54,051 bases of DNA from Candidatus Edwardsbacteria bacterium (GCA_031082425.1 JAVHLB010000011.1:22878-76928), one strand, 5' to 3'. Numbered from the stretch's first letter, positions 33,491 through 42,695 are shown. Made by a program: numbers and translations. The notes: generated from the sequence alone by a model not told the origin.

Positions 33491-34887
33491 GTCCCGGCAA
33501 AATGGGATTAAGACAGGAACTGAGACAGGTGCTGGCTCCGGAGATGCTGCAGCTGCTGAAACTGCTGCAGCTGCCGACCCTGGAACTGCAGCAGCTGGTG
33601 CGACAGGAGCTGGAGATCAATCCCCTGCTGGAGGAGATCCTGGAGGAGCCCTCCATCGAGCAGCAGCAGGAGACGGAGGAACGGAAGGAGCACAACGAAC
33701 CGTCCCCGGAGCTGGACCGCATCGACTGGCGGGATTACATGCAGGAGGGGGTGGACGACCGCTACCTGAAGAACCTGGAGCCCACCGAGGAGCCCGAGGG
33801 CCCCATCATCGCCCAGAAGGACACCTTTCAGGATTATCTGCTGTTCCAGTTGAGGACCTCGGCGGCCGATCCCCAGGCCACGGCCATCGGAGAATACCTG
33901 ATCGGCAATCTAAGCGACGACGGATACCTGACCACCACCCTGGAGGAGGTGGCCCAGGCCCTGGACCAGGATATAGGCGCGGTGGAGCGAGCCCTGGCCG
34001 AGGTCCAGAAGCTGGACCCGCCGGGGGTGTGCTGCCGGGATCTGCGGGAATGCCTGCTGATCCAGCTGGGGATACTGGGACAGGAGGAGAGCCTGGCGGC
34101 CAGGATCGTGTCCGGCCACCTGGACGATCTGGTTCACCAGCGGTACCCGGTCATCGCCCGGGCTTTGGGGGTCCTGGAATCCCAGGTGCTGCAGGCCAGG
34201 GAGCTGATCTCTTCGCTGTCGCCCAAGCCGGGGGCCAGTTTCACCAGCGACCAGTCGCAGTATGTCTATCCCGACCTGGTGATAGAGAAAAGGGACGGGG
34301 AATACCTGGTCAGGACCAACGACCAGGCGGTACCGCGGGTCAGGCTGACCACCGGCTACCGCCAGATATTGACCCAATCCAGAAAATCCAGCCCCCAGGA
34401 CCGGGAGTATGTGGTCAAGAGGCTGGAGGCGGCCCGGTTCATCGTCCGGATGATAGAGCAGCGCCGCCGGACCATGAGCCGGATAATGCAGGCCATCATC
34501 CAAAGGCAGACGGAGTTCCTGGACAAGGGCATCAGGTATCTCAAGCCACTTACCATGAAACTGATCGCCCAGGACATCGAGATGCACGAATCCACCGTCA
34601 GCCGGGCGGTGCACAACAAATACGTGATCACCCCCAACGGGATGCTGCCGGTGAAGTATTTCTTCGGGGTGGGGCTGAAGTCCGATTCCGGGGAGGATTC
34701 CGCCAAATCGATCAAGGACACCATCGCCGAAATGATCAGGCAGGAGATCTCCCACAAACCATTAAGCGACCAGGAGATCGCCGATAAGCTGAGCCGCCAG
34801 GGGATCACCATCGCCAGGCGGACGGTGGCCAAGTACCGCGAGGAGCTGAAGATACTTCCCACCAAATACCGCCGGGGAAAAAGATGA
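33487..34887 (+). CDS. rpoN: RNA polymerase sigma-54 factor
   Basis: 466 aa from ATG 33487 (the longer open frame upstream is the shadow of the LptA gene). Region I is the Gln/Leu-rich LRQELRQVLAPEMLQLLKLL, which contacts AAA+ activators. The acidic region II follows. The core-binding domain includes DGYLTTTLEEVAQAL and DPPGVCCRDLRECLLIQL. The HTH lies in LIAQDIEMHESTVSRAVHNKY. The RpoN box is ARRTVAKYRE near the C-terminus. It directs transcription from -24/-12 promoters with an enhancer-binding activator. No such promoter or activator was found here. Linkage with lpt and hpf genes matches the classical proteobacterial lptAB-rpoN-hpf arrangement. Confidence 0.95.
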   Translation: MSPGKMGLRQELRQVLAPEMLQLLKLLQLPTLELQQLVRQELEINPLLEEILEEPSIEQQQETEERKEHNEPSPELDRIDWRDYMQEGVDDRYLKNLEPTEEPEGPIIAQKDTFQDYLLFQLRTSAADPQATAIGEYLIGNLSDDGYLTTTLEEVAQALDQDIGAVERALAEVQKLDPPGVCCRDLRECLLIQLGILGQEESLAARIVSGHLDDLVHQRYPVIARALGVLESQVLQARELISSLSPKPGASFTSDQSQYVYPDLVIEKRDGEYLVRTNDQAVPRVRLTTGYRQILTQSRKSSPQDREYVVKRLEAARFIVRMIEQRRRTMSRIMQAIIQRQTEFLDKGIRYLKPLTMKLIAQDIEMHESTVSRAVHNKYVITPNGMLPVKYFFGVGLKSDSGEDSAKSIKDTIAEMIRQEISHKPLSDQEIADKLSRQGITIARRTVAKYREELKILPTKYRRGKR

Positions 34888-35774
34888 GATTTACGGAAAG
34901 CAAAATAATAAAGTCCGGTCCGGGGCGGCTGCCCGGCCATTTCAAACAGCGGATCGTCAGATCCCCCAAGGTGGAGGAGGTGGCCGACACTTTGAGCCGC
35001 TTGGGCCTGCATTCGGTCTGCGAGGAGGCCCGGTGCCCCAACCGCAACCATTGCTATTCCGAGGGCACGGCCACTTTTCTGATAATGGGGGGCAGCTGCA
35101 CCAGGTCCTGCGGGTTCTGCGCCGTCAGCAAGAGCGCTCCCCAAGGGCTGGATCCCGAGGAGCCGCGGGCGGTGGCCCGGGCGGCCGCCGAACTCAAACT
35201 TAAATATGCGGTGGTGACCTCGGTCACCCGCGATGATCTGGAGGACGGCGGGGCCGGCCATTTTGTGGCGGTCATCGAAAATATCCGGCTGCTGAACCCC
35301 CCGGTCCTGATCGAGGTGCTGACCCCGGATTTTAGGGGCCGTCCGGGATCGATCGATGCGGTGATCGCCGCCGGGCCGGATATCTTCAACCATAACCTGG
35401 AGACCATCGCCCGGCTGTATCCCCTAGTGCGCCCCCAGGCCGATTATAAAAGATCGCTGGGACTGATAACCAGGGTCAAGCAGAACGGCCTGACCGCCAA
35501 GTCCGGGCTGATGGCCGGGCTGGGGGAGTCGTTGGCCGAGATGAAAAGTGCCATGTCCCACCTGGCCGATGCCGGATGCGACATCATTACCATCGGGCAG
35601 TACCTGGCGCCATCGGCCCTGCATTATCCGGTGGCCCGGTATTGGGAGCCGGAGGAATTCGAGGAATGCCGGGCCTACGGCCAGGATCTGCTGGGCCTCA
35701 AAGCGGTGGTGGCCGGACCCCTGGTAAGAAGCTCTTATTACGCCCATCAAACATACCAGACCATAAACCATTAA
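34884..35774 (+). CDS. lipA: Lipoyl synthase
   Basis: 296 aa. This radical SAM enzyme inserts two sulfurs into octanoyl groups on lipoate-dependent proteins. The auxiliary Fe-S cluster ligands are C46, C51 and C57 in CEEARCPNRNHCYSEGTATF. The radical SAM cluster ligands are C72, C76 and C79 in CTRSCGFC. The C-terminal RSSYYA provides the conserved Ser ligand of the auxiliary cluster. It overlaps rpoN by 4 nt, an unusual partner. Neither lipB nor a lipoate-dependent dehydrogenase is in the window. Confidence 0.96.
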   Translation: MRFTESKIIKSGPGRLPGHFKQRIVRSPKVEEVADTLSRLGLHSVCEEARCPNRNHCYSEGTATFLIMGGSCTRSCGFCAVSKSAPQGLDPEEPRAVARAAAELKLKYAVVTSVTRDDLEDGGAGHFVAVIENIRLLNPPVLIEVLTPDFRGRPGSIDAVIAAGPDIFNHNLETIARLYPLVRPQADYKRSLGLITRVKQNGLTAKSGLMAGLGESLAEMKSAMSHLADAGCDIITIGQYLAPSALHYPVARYWEPEEFEECRAYGQDLLGLKAVVAGPLVRSSYYAHQTYQTINH

Positions 35775-35789
35775 CCGAGGAGGGACATA

Positions 35790-36110
35790 ATGGATCTGAA
35801 CATCACCACCAGGCATTTCGACGGGCTGAGCGATTCGCTGCGGTCGGATATCGAAACCAGGATGGTCAAGCTGGAAAAATTCTTCGACCGCATCGTGGAG
35901 GCCAAGGTGATCTTAAGCGAGGAGAAGAACCGGCAGATCGCCGAGGTCTCGATCCATCTACCGGGCGGGGTCAGGCTGCTGGCCAAGGAGGAGGCCGGGG
36001 ACATGTGGGCCGCGGCAGAGCTGGCCATCAAGAAGATAGAGATCCAGGTCAAGAAGGTCAAGGACCGGAAAAAGGACCGCCAGCGGACCACCCTCAGGAA
36101 ATCGTCATAA
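35790..36110 (+). CDS. hpf: Short ribosome hibernation promoting factor
   Basis: 106 aa, short HPF/RaiA type. MDLNITTRHFDGLSDSLRSD and LEKFFDRIVEAKVILSEEKNRQIAEV give the beta-alpha-beta-beta-beta-alpha fold. It ends with the basic helix VKKVKDRKKDRQRTT. It binds the small ribosomal subunit during stationary phase. In many bacteria the gene lies just downstream of rpoN, as here with lipA in between. GAGGAGG lies upstream of the ATG. Confidence 0.9.
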   Translation: MDLNITTRHFDGLSDSLRSDIETRMVKLEKFFDRIVEAKVILSEEKNRQIAEVSIHLPGGVRLLAKEEAGDMWAAAELAIKKIEIQVKKVKDRKKDRQRTTLRKSS

Positions 36111-36130
36111 ACCAACCAACCGGAGGCGCC

Positions 36131-37099
36131 ATGAAAGCGGTATTGGTAAAGGAGCTGCTGGCCGACCGCCAGGAGGCCCTGCACTTGGAGGTCCTGACCG
36201 GGGATAGCGGCCTGGACCGGAAGATAATCATCGCCGACACCAACCGGCCCGGCCTGGCCTTCACCGGCTATATGGGCTATTTCCTGTGGGAGAGGGTGCA
36301 GATAATCGGCATCACCGAGACCGGCTACCTGGAGACCCTGCCGTCGGATAAACGGATCGAGGCCATCAAGCGGGTCACCTCTTTCGAGCTGCCCTGCATC
36401 GTGGTCACCAAGAAACTGGGGGTGCACCCCGAGCTGCTGTCCGAGGCCCGGGCCAGGAATATTCCGGTGCTGAGGACCGATATCGACACCACAGAGTTCA
36501 TTCACCGGCTGTCGTCCTACATCGACAACATGCTGGCGCCCACCACCACCATGCACGGCACCCTGGTGGATGTATACGGGGTGGGCCTTTTGTACACCGG
36601 CGACTCCGGCATCGGCAAGAGCGAATGCGCCCTGGACCTGATCGAGCGGGGACACCGGCTGGTGGCCGACGATGTGGTCACCATCAAGAAGCGGGGAGAG
36701 AGGGTGCTGATGGGCTACGGCAACCAGATGCTGCAGCATCATATGGAGATCCGGGGTATCGGGATAGTCGACCTGACCACCCTGTTCGGCATCCGTTCGG
36801 TTCGGATGCGCAAAAGGATAGAGGTGGAGGTCCGGCTCAAGCGCTGGTCGGACGACGAGGATTACGAAAGGCTGGGGCTGGAGGAGAAGCCCACCACCAT
36901 CCTGGGGGTGGAGATCCCGTTGATCACCGTGCCGGTGGTGTCGGGCAAGAACATCAGCGTGATCTCCGAAGTGCTGGCCATGAACCATCTGCTGAAACTG
37001 TGCGGATACAGCAGTGCCGAGGAGTTCAACAACCGGCTGCTGGATTCCATGCAAAAGAAGTTCGAGTCGGCCCGGTTCGTGGAGGACGATCTGGAGTGA
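36131..37099 (+). CDS. hprK: HPr kinase/phosphorylase
   Basis: 322 aa from ATG 36131 with GGAGG upstream. It phosphorylates Ser46 of HPr with ATP or PPi and can reverse the reaction. The N-terminal domain ends near residue 135. The Walker A is GDSGIGKS (157-164), followed by DLIERGHRLVADDVV. The HprK signature IRGIGIVDLTTLFGIRSVR precedes the C-terminal helices with IPLITVPVVSGKNIS. Both an HPr with Ser46 and enzyme I are encoded 2-4 kb downstream, so the kinase has its target. PPi use by HprK would link it to the PPi-dependent glycolysis suggested at 11 kb. Confidence 0.95.
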   Translation: MKAVLVKELLADRQEALHLEVLTGDSGLDRKIIIADTNRPGLAFTGYMGYFLWERVQIIGITETGYLETLPSDKRIEAIKRVTSFELPCIVVTKKLGVHPELLSEARARNIPVLRTDIDTTEFIHRLSSYIDNMLAPTTTMHGTLVDVYGVGLLYTGDSGIGKSECALDLIERGHRLVADDVVTIKKRGERVLMGYGNQMLQHHMEIRGIGIVDLTTLFGIRSVRMRKRIEVEVRLKRWSDDEDYERLGLEEKPTTILGVEIPLITVPVVSGKNISVISEVLAMNHLLKLCGYSSAEEFNNRLLDSMQKKFESARFVEDDLE

Positions 37100-37162
37100 T
37101 GGTATCTTTTTCACCACAAAGACCGTGAACGGCCTGCTGATGTGCGTGGCTATGGGTACACG

Positions 37163-37194
37163 CCTTAACCCAGACCTTAAGGTCTGGGTTAAGG
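37163..37194. repeat. Perfect 32-nt palindrome upstream of the GH57 gene
   Basis: The sequence reads CCTTAACCCAGACCTT followed by its exact reverse complement. No T-run follows, so it is not a standard terminator. It lies about 175 nt before the GH57-ptsH-ptsI genes in a 269-nt gap without any other recognisable gene. It could be an operator for a dimeric repressor or an inserted cruciform element. Confidence 0.75.
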
Positions 37195-37368
37195 CAGAAC
37201 TTGCTGTGATTAAAGGCTTTTATGGCCTTATGAATGACGGACCGAACGTTGCTACTGGCAGTTAAATCAACCCAATCAGCTATATTTTCCTTTCTCTTTG
37301 CTTAGACCGGCCCAGCTCCGGGCCAAGAATGATCGTCGAGGACGAGTTCAAATAACAATCAATCAGTT

Positions 37369-39441
37369 ATGCCCAAACTAAAATTCATATTCGGGGTCCA
37401 CAACCACCAGCCGGTGGGCAATTTTGATTTCGTCTTCCAGGAGGCGTATCAAAAGGCCTATCTGCCGTTCCTGGAGATGGCCGCCCGATACCCCTGGTTC
37501 CGCTTCACCATCCACAACAGCGGATGCCTGTGGGAATGGCTGGAGGCCAATCAGCCCAAATATTTGGACAAGGTCAAGGCCCTGGTCAAATCCGGGCAGG
37601 TGGAGCTGATGGGCGGGGGCTTTTATGAACCGGTGCTGCCGGCCATTCCGGAGGACGACCGCCGCGGCCAGCTGGCGATGATGTCCGGATATCTGAAGGA
37701 TAGGTTCGGTGAAACTCCGGCCGGGGCCTGGGTGGCCGAACGGGTGTGGGAGCCCTGCCTGGCATCGACCCTGGCCGGGGCCGGCGTCAAATACACGGTG
37801 CTGGACGACTACCACTTCAAGTGCGCCGGAAAACAGGAGAAGGACCTGGGCGGTTATTACCTGACCGACGACCAGGGCCAAACCCTGTCGGTTTTTCCCA
37901 TCAGCCAGAAACTCAGGTACCTGATACCATTCCATGACGTGGACGAGGTCATGGCTTATCTCCGGGAGCTGTATGATGCCAATAATAAGGCCCTGGCCAT
38001 CCTGGCCGACGACGGGGAAAAATTCGGCATCTGGCCCGGAACCTATGACCATGTCTATACCAAGGGCTGGCTGGAACGCTTCCTGGAAAAACTGTCCCAG
38101 AACCTGGACTGGATCGAGCTAAGCACCTTCTCGGAAGCGCTCAAGGAAACATCCCCCTTGGGACGGATATACCTGCCCACCGGGTCCTACGCCGAGATGG
38201 GGGAGTGGGTGCTGGAGCCGGAATCCGAAGGGATCTATCGGGAGTTGGCGGACCGTCTGAAGAATGATGGCAGCTACCAGCGCTACAGCCCGTTCGTCCG
38301 CGGGGGGATCTGGCGCAACTATCTGGTGAAATATCCCGAATCCAACAATATCTACCGCAAGATGCTTCACATCAGCGGCAAAGCCGCAGGCTCCGGGGAT
38401 GATATCAAGCGGGAGCTGTACCGGGGACAGTGCAACTGCGCTTACTGGCACGGGATCTTCGGCGGGCTTTACCTGCCCCACCTGCGGGAAGCCCTGTACC
38501 GGCACCTGATCCGGGCGGAGAATTTGGCGAACAAGGAACGGCCGCCGGAATATCCCACGGTTGAAAGGAAAGATTTCGACGGGGACGGGCATCAGGAGAT
38601 CCTTTTGTCCAACGACAAAATGAACCTCTACCTCTCCCCGGAACAGGGGGGGACGATATTCGAATGGGACCTTAAAGAAAAGGAAATAAACCTTTTTGAC
38701 ACCCTGGCCCGCCGGCCGGAGAATTATCACCGCCAGATAGCCGACATCGGCCACGGGGAACAGGGGCAGGGCAAAAGCATTCATGAGATGCTGACCGCCA
38801 AGGAGCAGGGCCTGGAGAAACTTCTCCATTACGACAGATTCCGCCGGGTGGGATCGGTGGACCATCTGCTCGTCGCAGGAACCACCCTGGAGGAATTCAT
38901 TGCCTGCGCCCATAAAGAGGCCGACCAGACGCTGGGCTCCAAATGGGAGGCCGGGACATCCCAGGAGGGAGGGCTGATAAAAGTAGAGCTGACAAAAATA
39001 TCGGGCGATCTTCAAATATCGAAAACCATTTCTCTAGGTGCGGACGGCTCGTTTGGGGTTCACTATCGGTGGACCAACAACGGAAAGGCGGGCCTTGATA
39101 TCTGGCCGGGGGTGGAGTTCAATTTCGGCCTGCTGTCATCCGGGCCCGGGAGGCATTGCAGCTCGCCGGACCCTCTGTCCACCGAAAGGCTGGATCAGCC
39201 GGCATCCGACGATGCGATCAGCCGGCTGACGGTCCACGACCAGCATCGTAAAATGGAGATCGTTCTCTCCCTGAGCCGGCCGGCCGACCTGTGGCGGTTC
39301 CCGGTGGAGACGGTATCCCAGTCGGAATCCGGCCTGGAAAGGAACTACCAGTGCTCCTGTTTTTTATGGCATGCCAAATTAAGATTGGAACCCGGGGAAG
39401 GATACAACCTGAACTTTGAAGTAGGATACAAAGGGGTTTGA
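37369..39441 (+). CDS. GH57 4-alpha-glucanotransferase/alpha-amylase type enzyme
   Basis: 690 aa. GH57 enzymes transfer or hydrolyse alpha-1,4-glucans. All five conserved regions are visible: HNHQP (11-15), GGGFYEP (82-88), WVAERVWEP with nucleophile Glu124, ILADDGEKFGIWP with acid/base Asp214, and a later YRGQCNCAYWHGIFGGLYLP block. Glu124 and Asp214 nearly match E123 and D214 of the Thermococcus litoralis glucanotransferase, which has the same length class. The C-terminal half (about 400-690) is the beta-sandwich domain typical of that subgroup. There is no signal peptide, so it acts on cytoplasmic glycogen or maltodextrin. Its stop overlaps the ptsH start, which links glucan turnover with PTS proteins. 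No clear ribosome binding site precedes it. Confidence 0.92.
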   Translation: MPKLKFIFGVHNHQPVGNFDFVFQEAYQKAYLPFLEMAARYPWFRFTIHNSGCLWEWLEANQPKYLDKVKALVKSGQVELMGGGFYEPVLPAIPEDDRRGQLAMMSGYLKDRFGETPAGAWVAERVWEPCLASTLAGAGVKYTVLDDYHFKCAGKQEKDLGGYYLTDDQGQTLSVFPISQKLRYLIPFHDVDEVMAYLRELYDANNKALAILADDGEKFGIWPGTYDHVYTKGWLERFLEKLSQNLDWIELSTFSEALKETSPLGRIYLPTGSYAEMGEWVLEPESEGIYRELADRLKNDGSYQRYSPFVRGGIWRNYLVKYPESNNIYRKMLHISGKAAGSGDDIKRELYRGQCNCAYWHGIFGGLYLPHLREALYRHLIRAENLANKERPPEYPTVERKDFDGDGHQEILLSNDKMNLYLSPEQGGTIFEWDLKEKEINLFDTLARRPENYHRQIADIGHGEQGQGKSIHEMLTAKEQGLEKLLHYDRFRRVGSVDHLLVAGTTLEEFIACAHKEADQTLGSKWEAGTSQEGGLIKVELTKISGDLQISKTISLGADGSFGVHYRWTNNGKAGLDIWPGVEFNFGLLSSGPGRHCSSPDPLSTERLDQPASDDAISRLTVHDQHRKMEIVLSLSRPADLWRFPVETVSQSESGLERNYQCSCFLWHAKLRLEPGEGYNLNFEVGYKGV

Positions 39442-39707
39442 TGCAGGAGATAAAAGCGCTAATCGTCAACCGCCTGGGCATGCATGCCAGGCCGGCCGCC
39501 CTGTTCGTCAAGACATCCAGCAAGTTCCAGTCCAAGATCTGGGTCCGCAAGGATGATCTGGAGGTCAACGGAAAGAGCATCATGGGGGTGATGATGCTGG
39601 CCGCCGAACCCGGCAGCAGCCTGATCATTAAAGCCGACGGTCCGGACGAGCAGGAGGCCCTGGAGGCCCTGGCCAAGCTGGTAGCCGATAAATTCTATGA
39701 GGATTGA
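39441..39707 (+). CDS. ptsH: Phosphocarrier protein HPr
   Basis: 88 aa from ATG 39441, which overlaps the GH57 stop by one base; AAGGGG lies upstream. His15 in RLGMHARPAALFV accepts phosphate from enzyme I. Ser46 in EVNGKSIMGVMMLA is the HprK target. Both residues are at the canonical positions. With HprK present, HPr can exist in both His-P and Ser-P forms as in Firmicutes and some Proteobacteria. No enzyme II permease is in the window, so its main use may be regulation. Confidence 0.95.
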   Translation: MQEIKALIVNRLGMHARPAALFVKTSSKFQSKIWVRKDDLEVNGKSIMGVMMLAAEPGSSLIIKADGPDEQEALEALAKLVADKFYED

Positions 39708-39709
39708 TC

Positions 39710-41467
39710 ATGGCCAATGAGACCAGATTATACGGCATCCCCGTCTCCCCGGGTTTCGGCATCGGCCAGGCTTTCATCTATCGCAAAAACCTGCCGGTGC
39801 TCAAGCGGCAGACGGTGGATAATGCCAACCAGGAGATCGCCAGATTTCACAATGCCCTTAGCAATGCCCGGCTGGAGATCGCCGAACTTCGGGATATGAT
39901 AGCCGGCCGGCTGGGGAGGGACGAGGCCGAGCTGTGGACCGCCCAGCTGATGATGCTGGAGGACGTGACGGTGATCCAAGCCACCGCCGACCGGATCAGG
40001 GAGAAGAAACAGGATGCCGCCTCGGCCTTCCAGGAGACGATCGGCCAGGTGGCCGAGACCATCGAGTCGTCCTCCAATCAGTATCTCAAAGAGCGGGTGG
40101 CCGATATCCGGGATATCTCCTGGCGGGTGATAAAACACATCCAGTCAGGGAATCCCTCGGTTCTGCATAAGCTTTCCCGGAATTCGGTGGTGGTGTCCCA
40201 CGACCTGTCGGCGGCCGATACTGCTTTGATGTCGGCCCGGAACATAGCCGGCTTCATCACCGAGGTGGGAGGCAAGACCTCGCACACCGCGATTGTGGCC
40301 CGCTCCCTGGAGATCCCGGCGGTGGTGGGCATCAAGGACGCTCTGCAGCAGCCCCTGCCCGGCTCCATGGTCATCGTGGACGGCACCAGGGGGGTGGTGA
40401 TACTGGACCCGCTGCCCCAGACCCTGGAATCTTACCAGCAGGAGCAGAAGGAATACCAGAAGCATATCTCCGACCTGAGGAGGCTGCGGAAAAGCAAGCC
40501 GGTGACCCTGGACGGGCGCCGGATAGAATTGTCTGCCAATATAGAACTGCCGGAAGAGATCCCCTCGGTAAAATCGCACGGGGCCAAGGGCATCGGGCTT
40601 TTCAGGACGGAATACCTTTTCCTGACATCCTCCCAACTGCCCGATGAGGAGCAGCAGTTCGCCATCTACAGACAGGTGGCCGAGAAAATCGCCCCGGATC
40701 CGGTGATAATACGCACTTTTGATCTGGGCGGGGACAAGATCAACGGCCACGGTTTCTCGCCCGAGGCCAATCCTTTCCTGGGGTGGCGGGCCATCAGGTT
40801 CTGCCTGGACCGTCCGGAGATCTTCCGGGCCCAACTCAGGGCCATCCTGAGGGCCTCGGCCTTCGGCTCGGTCAGGATCATGCTTCCCATGATCTGCTGC
40901 CTGGAGGAGGTAACCCAGACCAAGGCCATTCTGGATTCCATCCGGCTGGAGCTGGACGACAAGAAGATCGCCTATGACCGCAACTGCCAGCTGGGAGTGA
41001 TGATAGAGACCCCGGCCGCAGCCCTGACCAGCGACATCCTGGCCCCAGAGGTGGATTTCTTCAGCATCGGCTCCAACGATCTTACCCAATACACCCTGGC
41101 GGTGGACCGGGTCAACGAGAAGGTGGCTAAATTGTACGATCCTTTCAATCCGGCGGTGCTTAAACTGATCAAGCAGGTGATAGAATCAGGGCACCGCTCA
41201 GGCATCTGGGTGGGCCTGTGCGGGGAGATGTGCGCCGATCCCCTGGCGGTGCCGCTGCTGTTGGGATTGGGTCTGGATGAGTTCAGCATGAATGCGGTCT
41301 CGGTCCCCGAGGTCAAACGGATGATCCTCAAACTCAGGTTGGAGGATTGCCAAAAGGTGGCCGGGAGGGCCATGGAGGCAAAAAGCGCGCTGCAGGCCAG
41401 GACCGTGCTTTCGGAGTTTGTGCTGGACATCTTTCCCGACCTGGCCCTGAGTTGTGCCCTGGAATGA
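39710..41467 (+). CDS. ptsI: PTS enzyme I (phosphoenolpyruvate-protein phosphotransferase)
   Basis: 585 aa from ATG 39710. It transfers phosphate from PEP to HPr. The N-terminal domain starts ETRLYGIPVSPGFGIGQAF. The phosphorylated His192 lies in TEVGGKTSHTAIVARS. The PEP-binding C-terminal barrel shows GIGLFRTEYLFL, RTFDLGGDK, GVMIETPAA, DFFSIGSNDLTQYTLAVDR and the Cys motif GLCGEMCADP. All catalytic signatures are intact. It starts 2 nt after ptsH, so the pair is one operon with the GH57 gene. Confidence 0.96.
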   Translation: MANETRLYGIPVSPGFGIGQAFIYRKNLPVLKRQTVDNANQEIARFHNALSNARLEIAELRDMIAGRLGRDEAELWTAQLMMLEDVTVIQATADRIREKKQDAASAFQETIGQVAETIESSSNQYLKERVADIRDISWRVIKHIQSGNPSVLHKLSRNSVVVSHDLSAADTALMSARNIAGFITEVGGKTSHTAIVARSLEIPAVVGIKDALQQPLPGSMVIVDGTRGVVILDPLPQTLESYQQEQKEYQKHISDLRRLRKSKPVTLDGRRIELSANIELPEEIPSVKSHGAKGIGLFRTEYLFLTSSQLPDEEQQFAIYRQVAEKIAPDPVIIRTFDLGGDKINGHGFSPEANPFLGWRAIRFCLDRPEIFRAQLRAILRASAFGSVRIMLPMICCLEEVTQTKAILDSIRLELDDKKIAYDRNCQLGVMIETPAAALTSDILAPEVDFFSIGSNDLTQYTLAVDRVNEKVAKLYDPFNPAVLKLIKQVIESGHRSGIWVGLCGEMCADPLAVPLLLGLGLDEFSMNAVSVPEVKRMILKLRLEDCQKVAGRAMEAKSALQARTVLSEFVLDIFPDLALSCALE

Positions 41468-41526
41468 TCATGATATCAAAGGGAACGATCAACCTCAAAC
41501 CTAAAAATATAATCAAAGAAGGAAAA

Positions 41527-42642
41527 ATGGACGAGAAGAAGAAACTGCAATTGCTGGATCTGGCCGCCCAATACCAGACCATCAAGCCGGAGATTGATGA
41601 GGCCATCGCCAAGGTGGTCTCCACCGGAGGATTCATCCTGGGCAAGACCGTGGAGGAGTTTGAAAAATCGGTGGCCGGGTTCGTGGGAGTGAAATACGGC
41701 ATCGGGGTGAATTCCGGGACCGACGCCCTGTATCTGGCCCTGAAGGCCGCCGGGGTCAGGGAGGGGGACGAGGTGATCACCACCCCGTTCACCTTCATCG
41801 CCACCGCCGAGGTGATCTGCTGGATACCGGCCAAGCCGGTGTTCGTGGACATCTGCCCCGACACCCTTAACATCGATCCGGCCAAGCTGGAGAAGGCCAT
41901 CAGCCCCAGGACCAAGGCCATCATCCCGGTCCACCTCTACGGGCAGGCGGCCGACATGACCGCGATCATGGAGATTGCCAAAAAGCATAAGCTGGCGGTG
42001 ATCGAGGACTGCGCCCAGAGCCTGGGGGCCAAATACCAGGGCCAGCAGACCGGCAGCATCGGCCACATTGCGGGCTTGAGCTTTTTCCCGAGCAAGAACC
42101 TGGGGGCCTACGGCGACGGCGGCATGGTGCTGACCAATGATGAGGAGATGATGAAGATGGTCAAGATGCTGCGCCAGCACGGGCAGGACAAGAAATACCA
42201 CCACCTCAAGCTGGGGGTCAACTCCCGGCTGGACGCCCTGCAGGCCGCGGTGCTGTCGGTCAAGTTGAAGCATCTGGAAAGATGGAATCGGGCCCGACAG
42301 GAGAAGGCCGGATATTACAATCAGCGCTTTGCCGGGATCGGCGACATCAAAATTCCCCAGGTGCGCCCAAACAATGAAGCCATCTATCACCAGTACACCC
42401 TGAGGACCGCCAAGCGGGACGCCATGGTGGAGTTCCTGGGACAGAACGGGGTGCCGACCGCGGTACATTATCCCATCCCGCTGCATATGCAGCCGGCCTT
42501 TGACTTTTTGGGCCACCAGAAGGGGAGCTTCCCGGTGGCCGAAGAGGCCGCCAGTCAGGTGTTCTCCCTGCCGATATACCCCGAGATCACCCGGGAACAG
42601 CAGGACCAGGTGGTGGATGCCATCGCCAAATTCTACAAATAA
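41527..42642 (+). CDS. DegT/DnrJ/EryC1/StrS sugar aminotransferase
   Basis: 371 aa from ATG 41527 (the longer frame begins inside ptsI and is not preferred). It is a PLP enzyme that aminates keto-sugars on nucleotide carriers for surface polysaccharides. It shows GGFILGKTVEEFEK, the substrate motif GVNSGTDALYLAL, EDCAQSLGAKYQG, and the PLP-binding Lys190 in FFPSKNLGAYGDGG. The HQYTLR and VPTAVHYPIPLH segments near the C-terminus are typical of WbpE/DesV-like members. The sugar cannot be inferred. Partner genes such as a dehydratase or acetyltransferase are not nearby. A hairpin terminator follows. Confidence 0.92.
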   Translation: MDEKKKLQLLDLAAQYQTIKPEIDEAIAKVVSTGGFILGKTVEEFEKSVAGFVGVKYGIGVNSGTDALYLALKAAGVREGDEVITTPFTFIATAEVICWIPAKPVFVDICPDTLNIDPAKLEKAISPRTKAIIPVHLYGQAADMTAIMEIAKKHKLAVIEDCAQSLGAKYQGQQTGSIGHIAGLSFFPSKNLGAYGDGGMVLTNDEEMMKMVKMLRQHGQDKKYHHLKLGVNSRLDALQAAVLSVKLKHLERWNRARQEKAGYYNQRFAGIGDIKIPQVRPNNEAIYHQYTLRTAKRDAMVEFLGQNGVPTAVHYPIPLHMQPAFDFLGHQKGSFPVAEEAASQVFSLPIYPEITREQQDQVVDAIAKFYK

Positions 42643-42677
42643 AATATTAAAGACCCAGCCCGCAAGGGCTGGGTCTT
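42641..42677. terminator. Bidirectional terminator between converging genes
   Basis: A perfect 12-bp stem AAGACCCAGCCC/GGGCTGGGTCTT with a GCAA loop lies between the DegT gene and rlmN, which converge. The T-rich flank (TTTAATATTTTA) is on the rlmN side, so it mainly serves the minus strand. Confidence 0.85.
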
Positions 42678-42695
42678 GGTGGTGGCAGCGTCTCT

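Noticed and set aside
33487..34887. Sigma-54 promoters (GG-N10-GC, TGGCAC-N5-TTGC) in the window
   Set aside because: No intergenic match good enough to report was found despite rpoN being present. The few TGGCAC hits lie in tRNA or coding sequence.
35576..37099. Longer hprK frame starting inside lipA
   Set aside because: The first 185 codons are shadows of lipA and hpf. The ATG at 36131 has a ribosome binding site and gives a full-length HprK.
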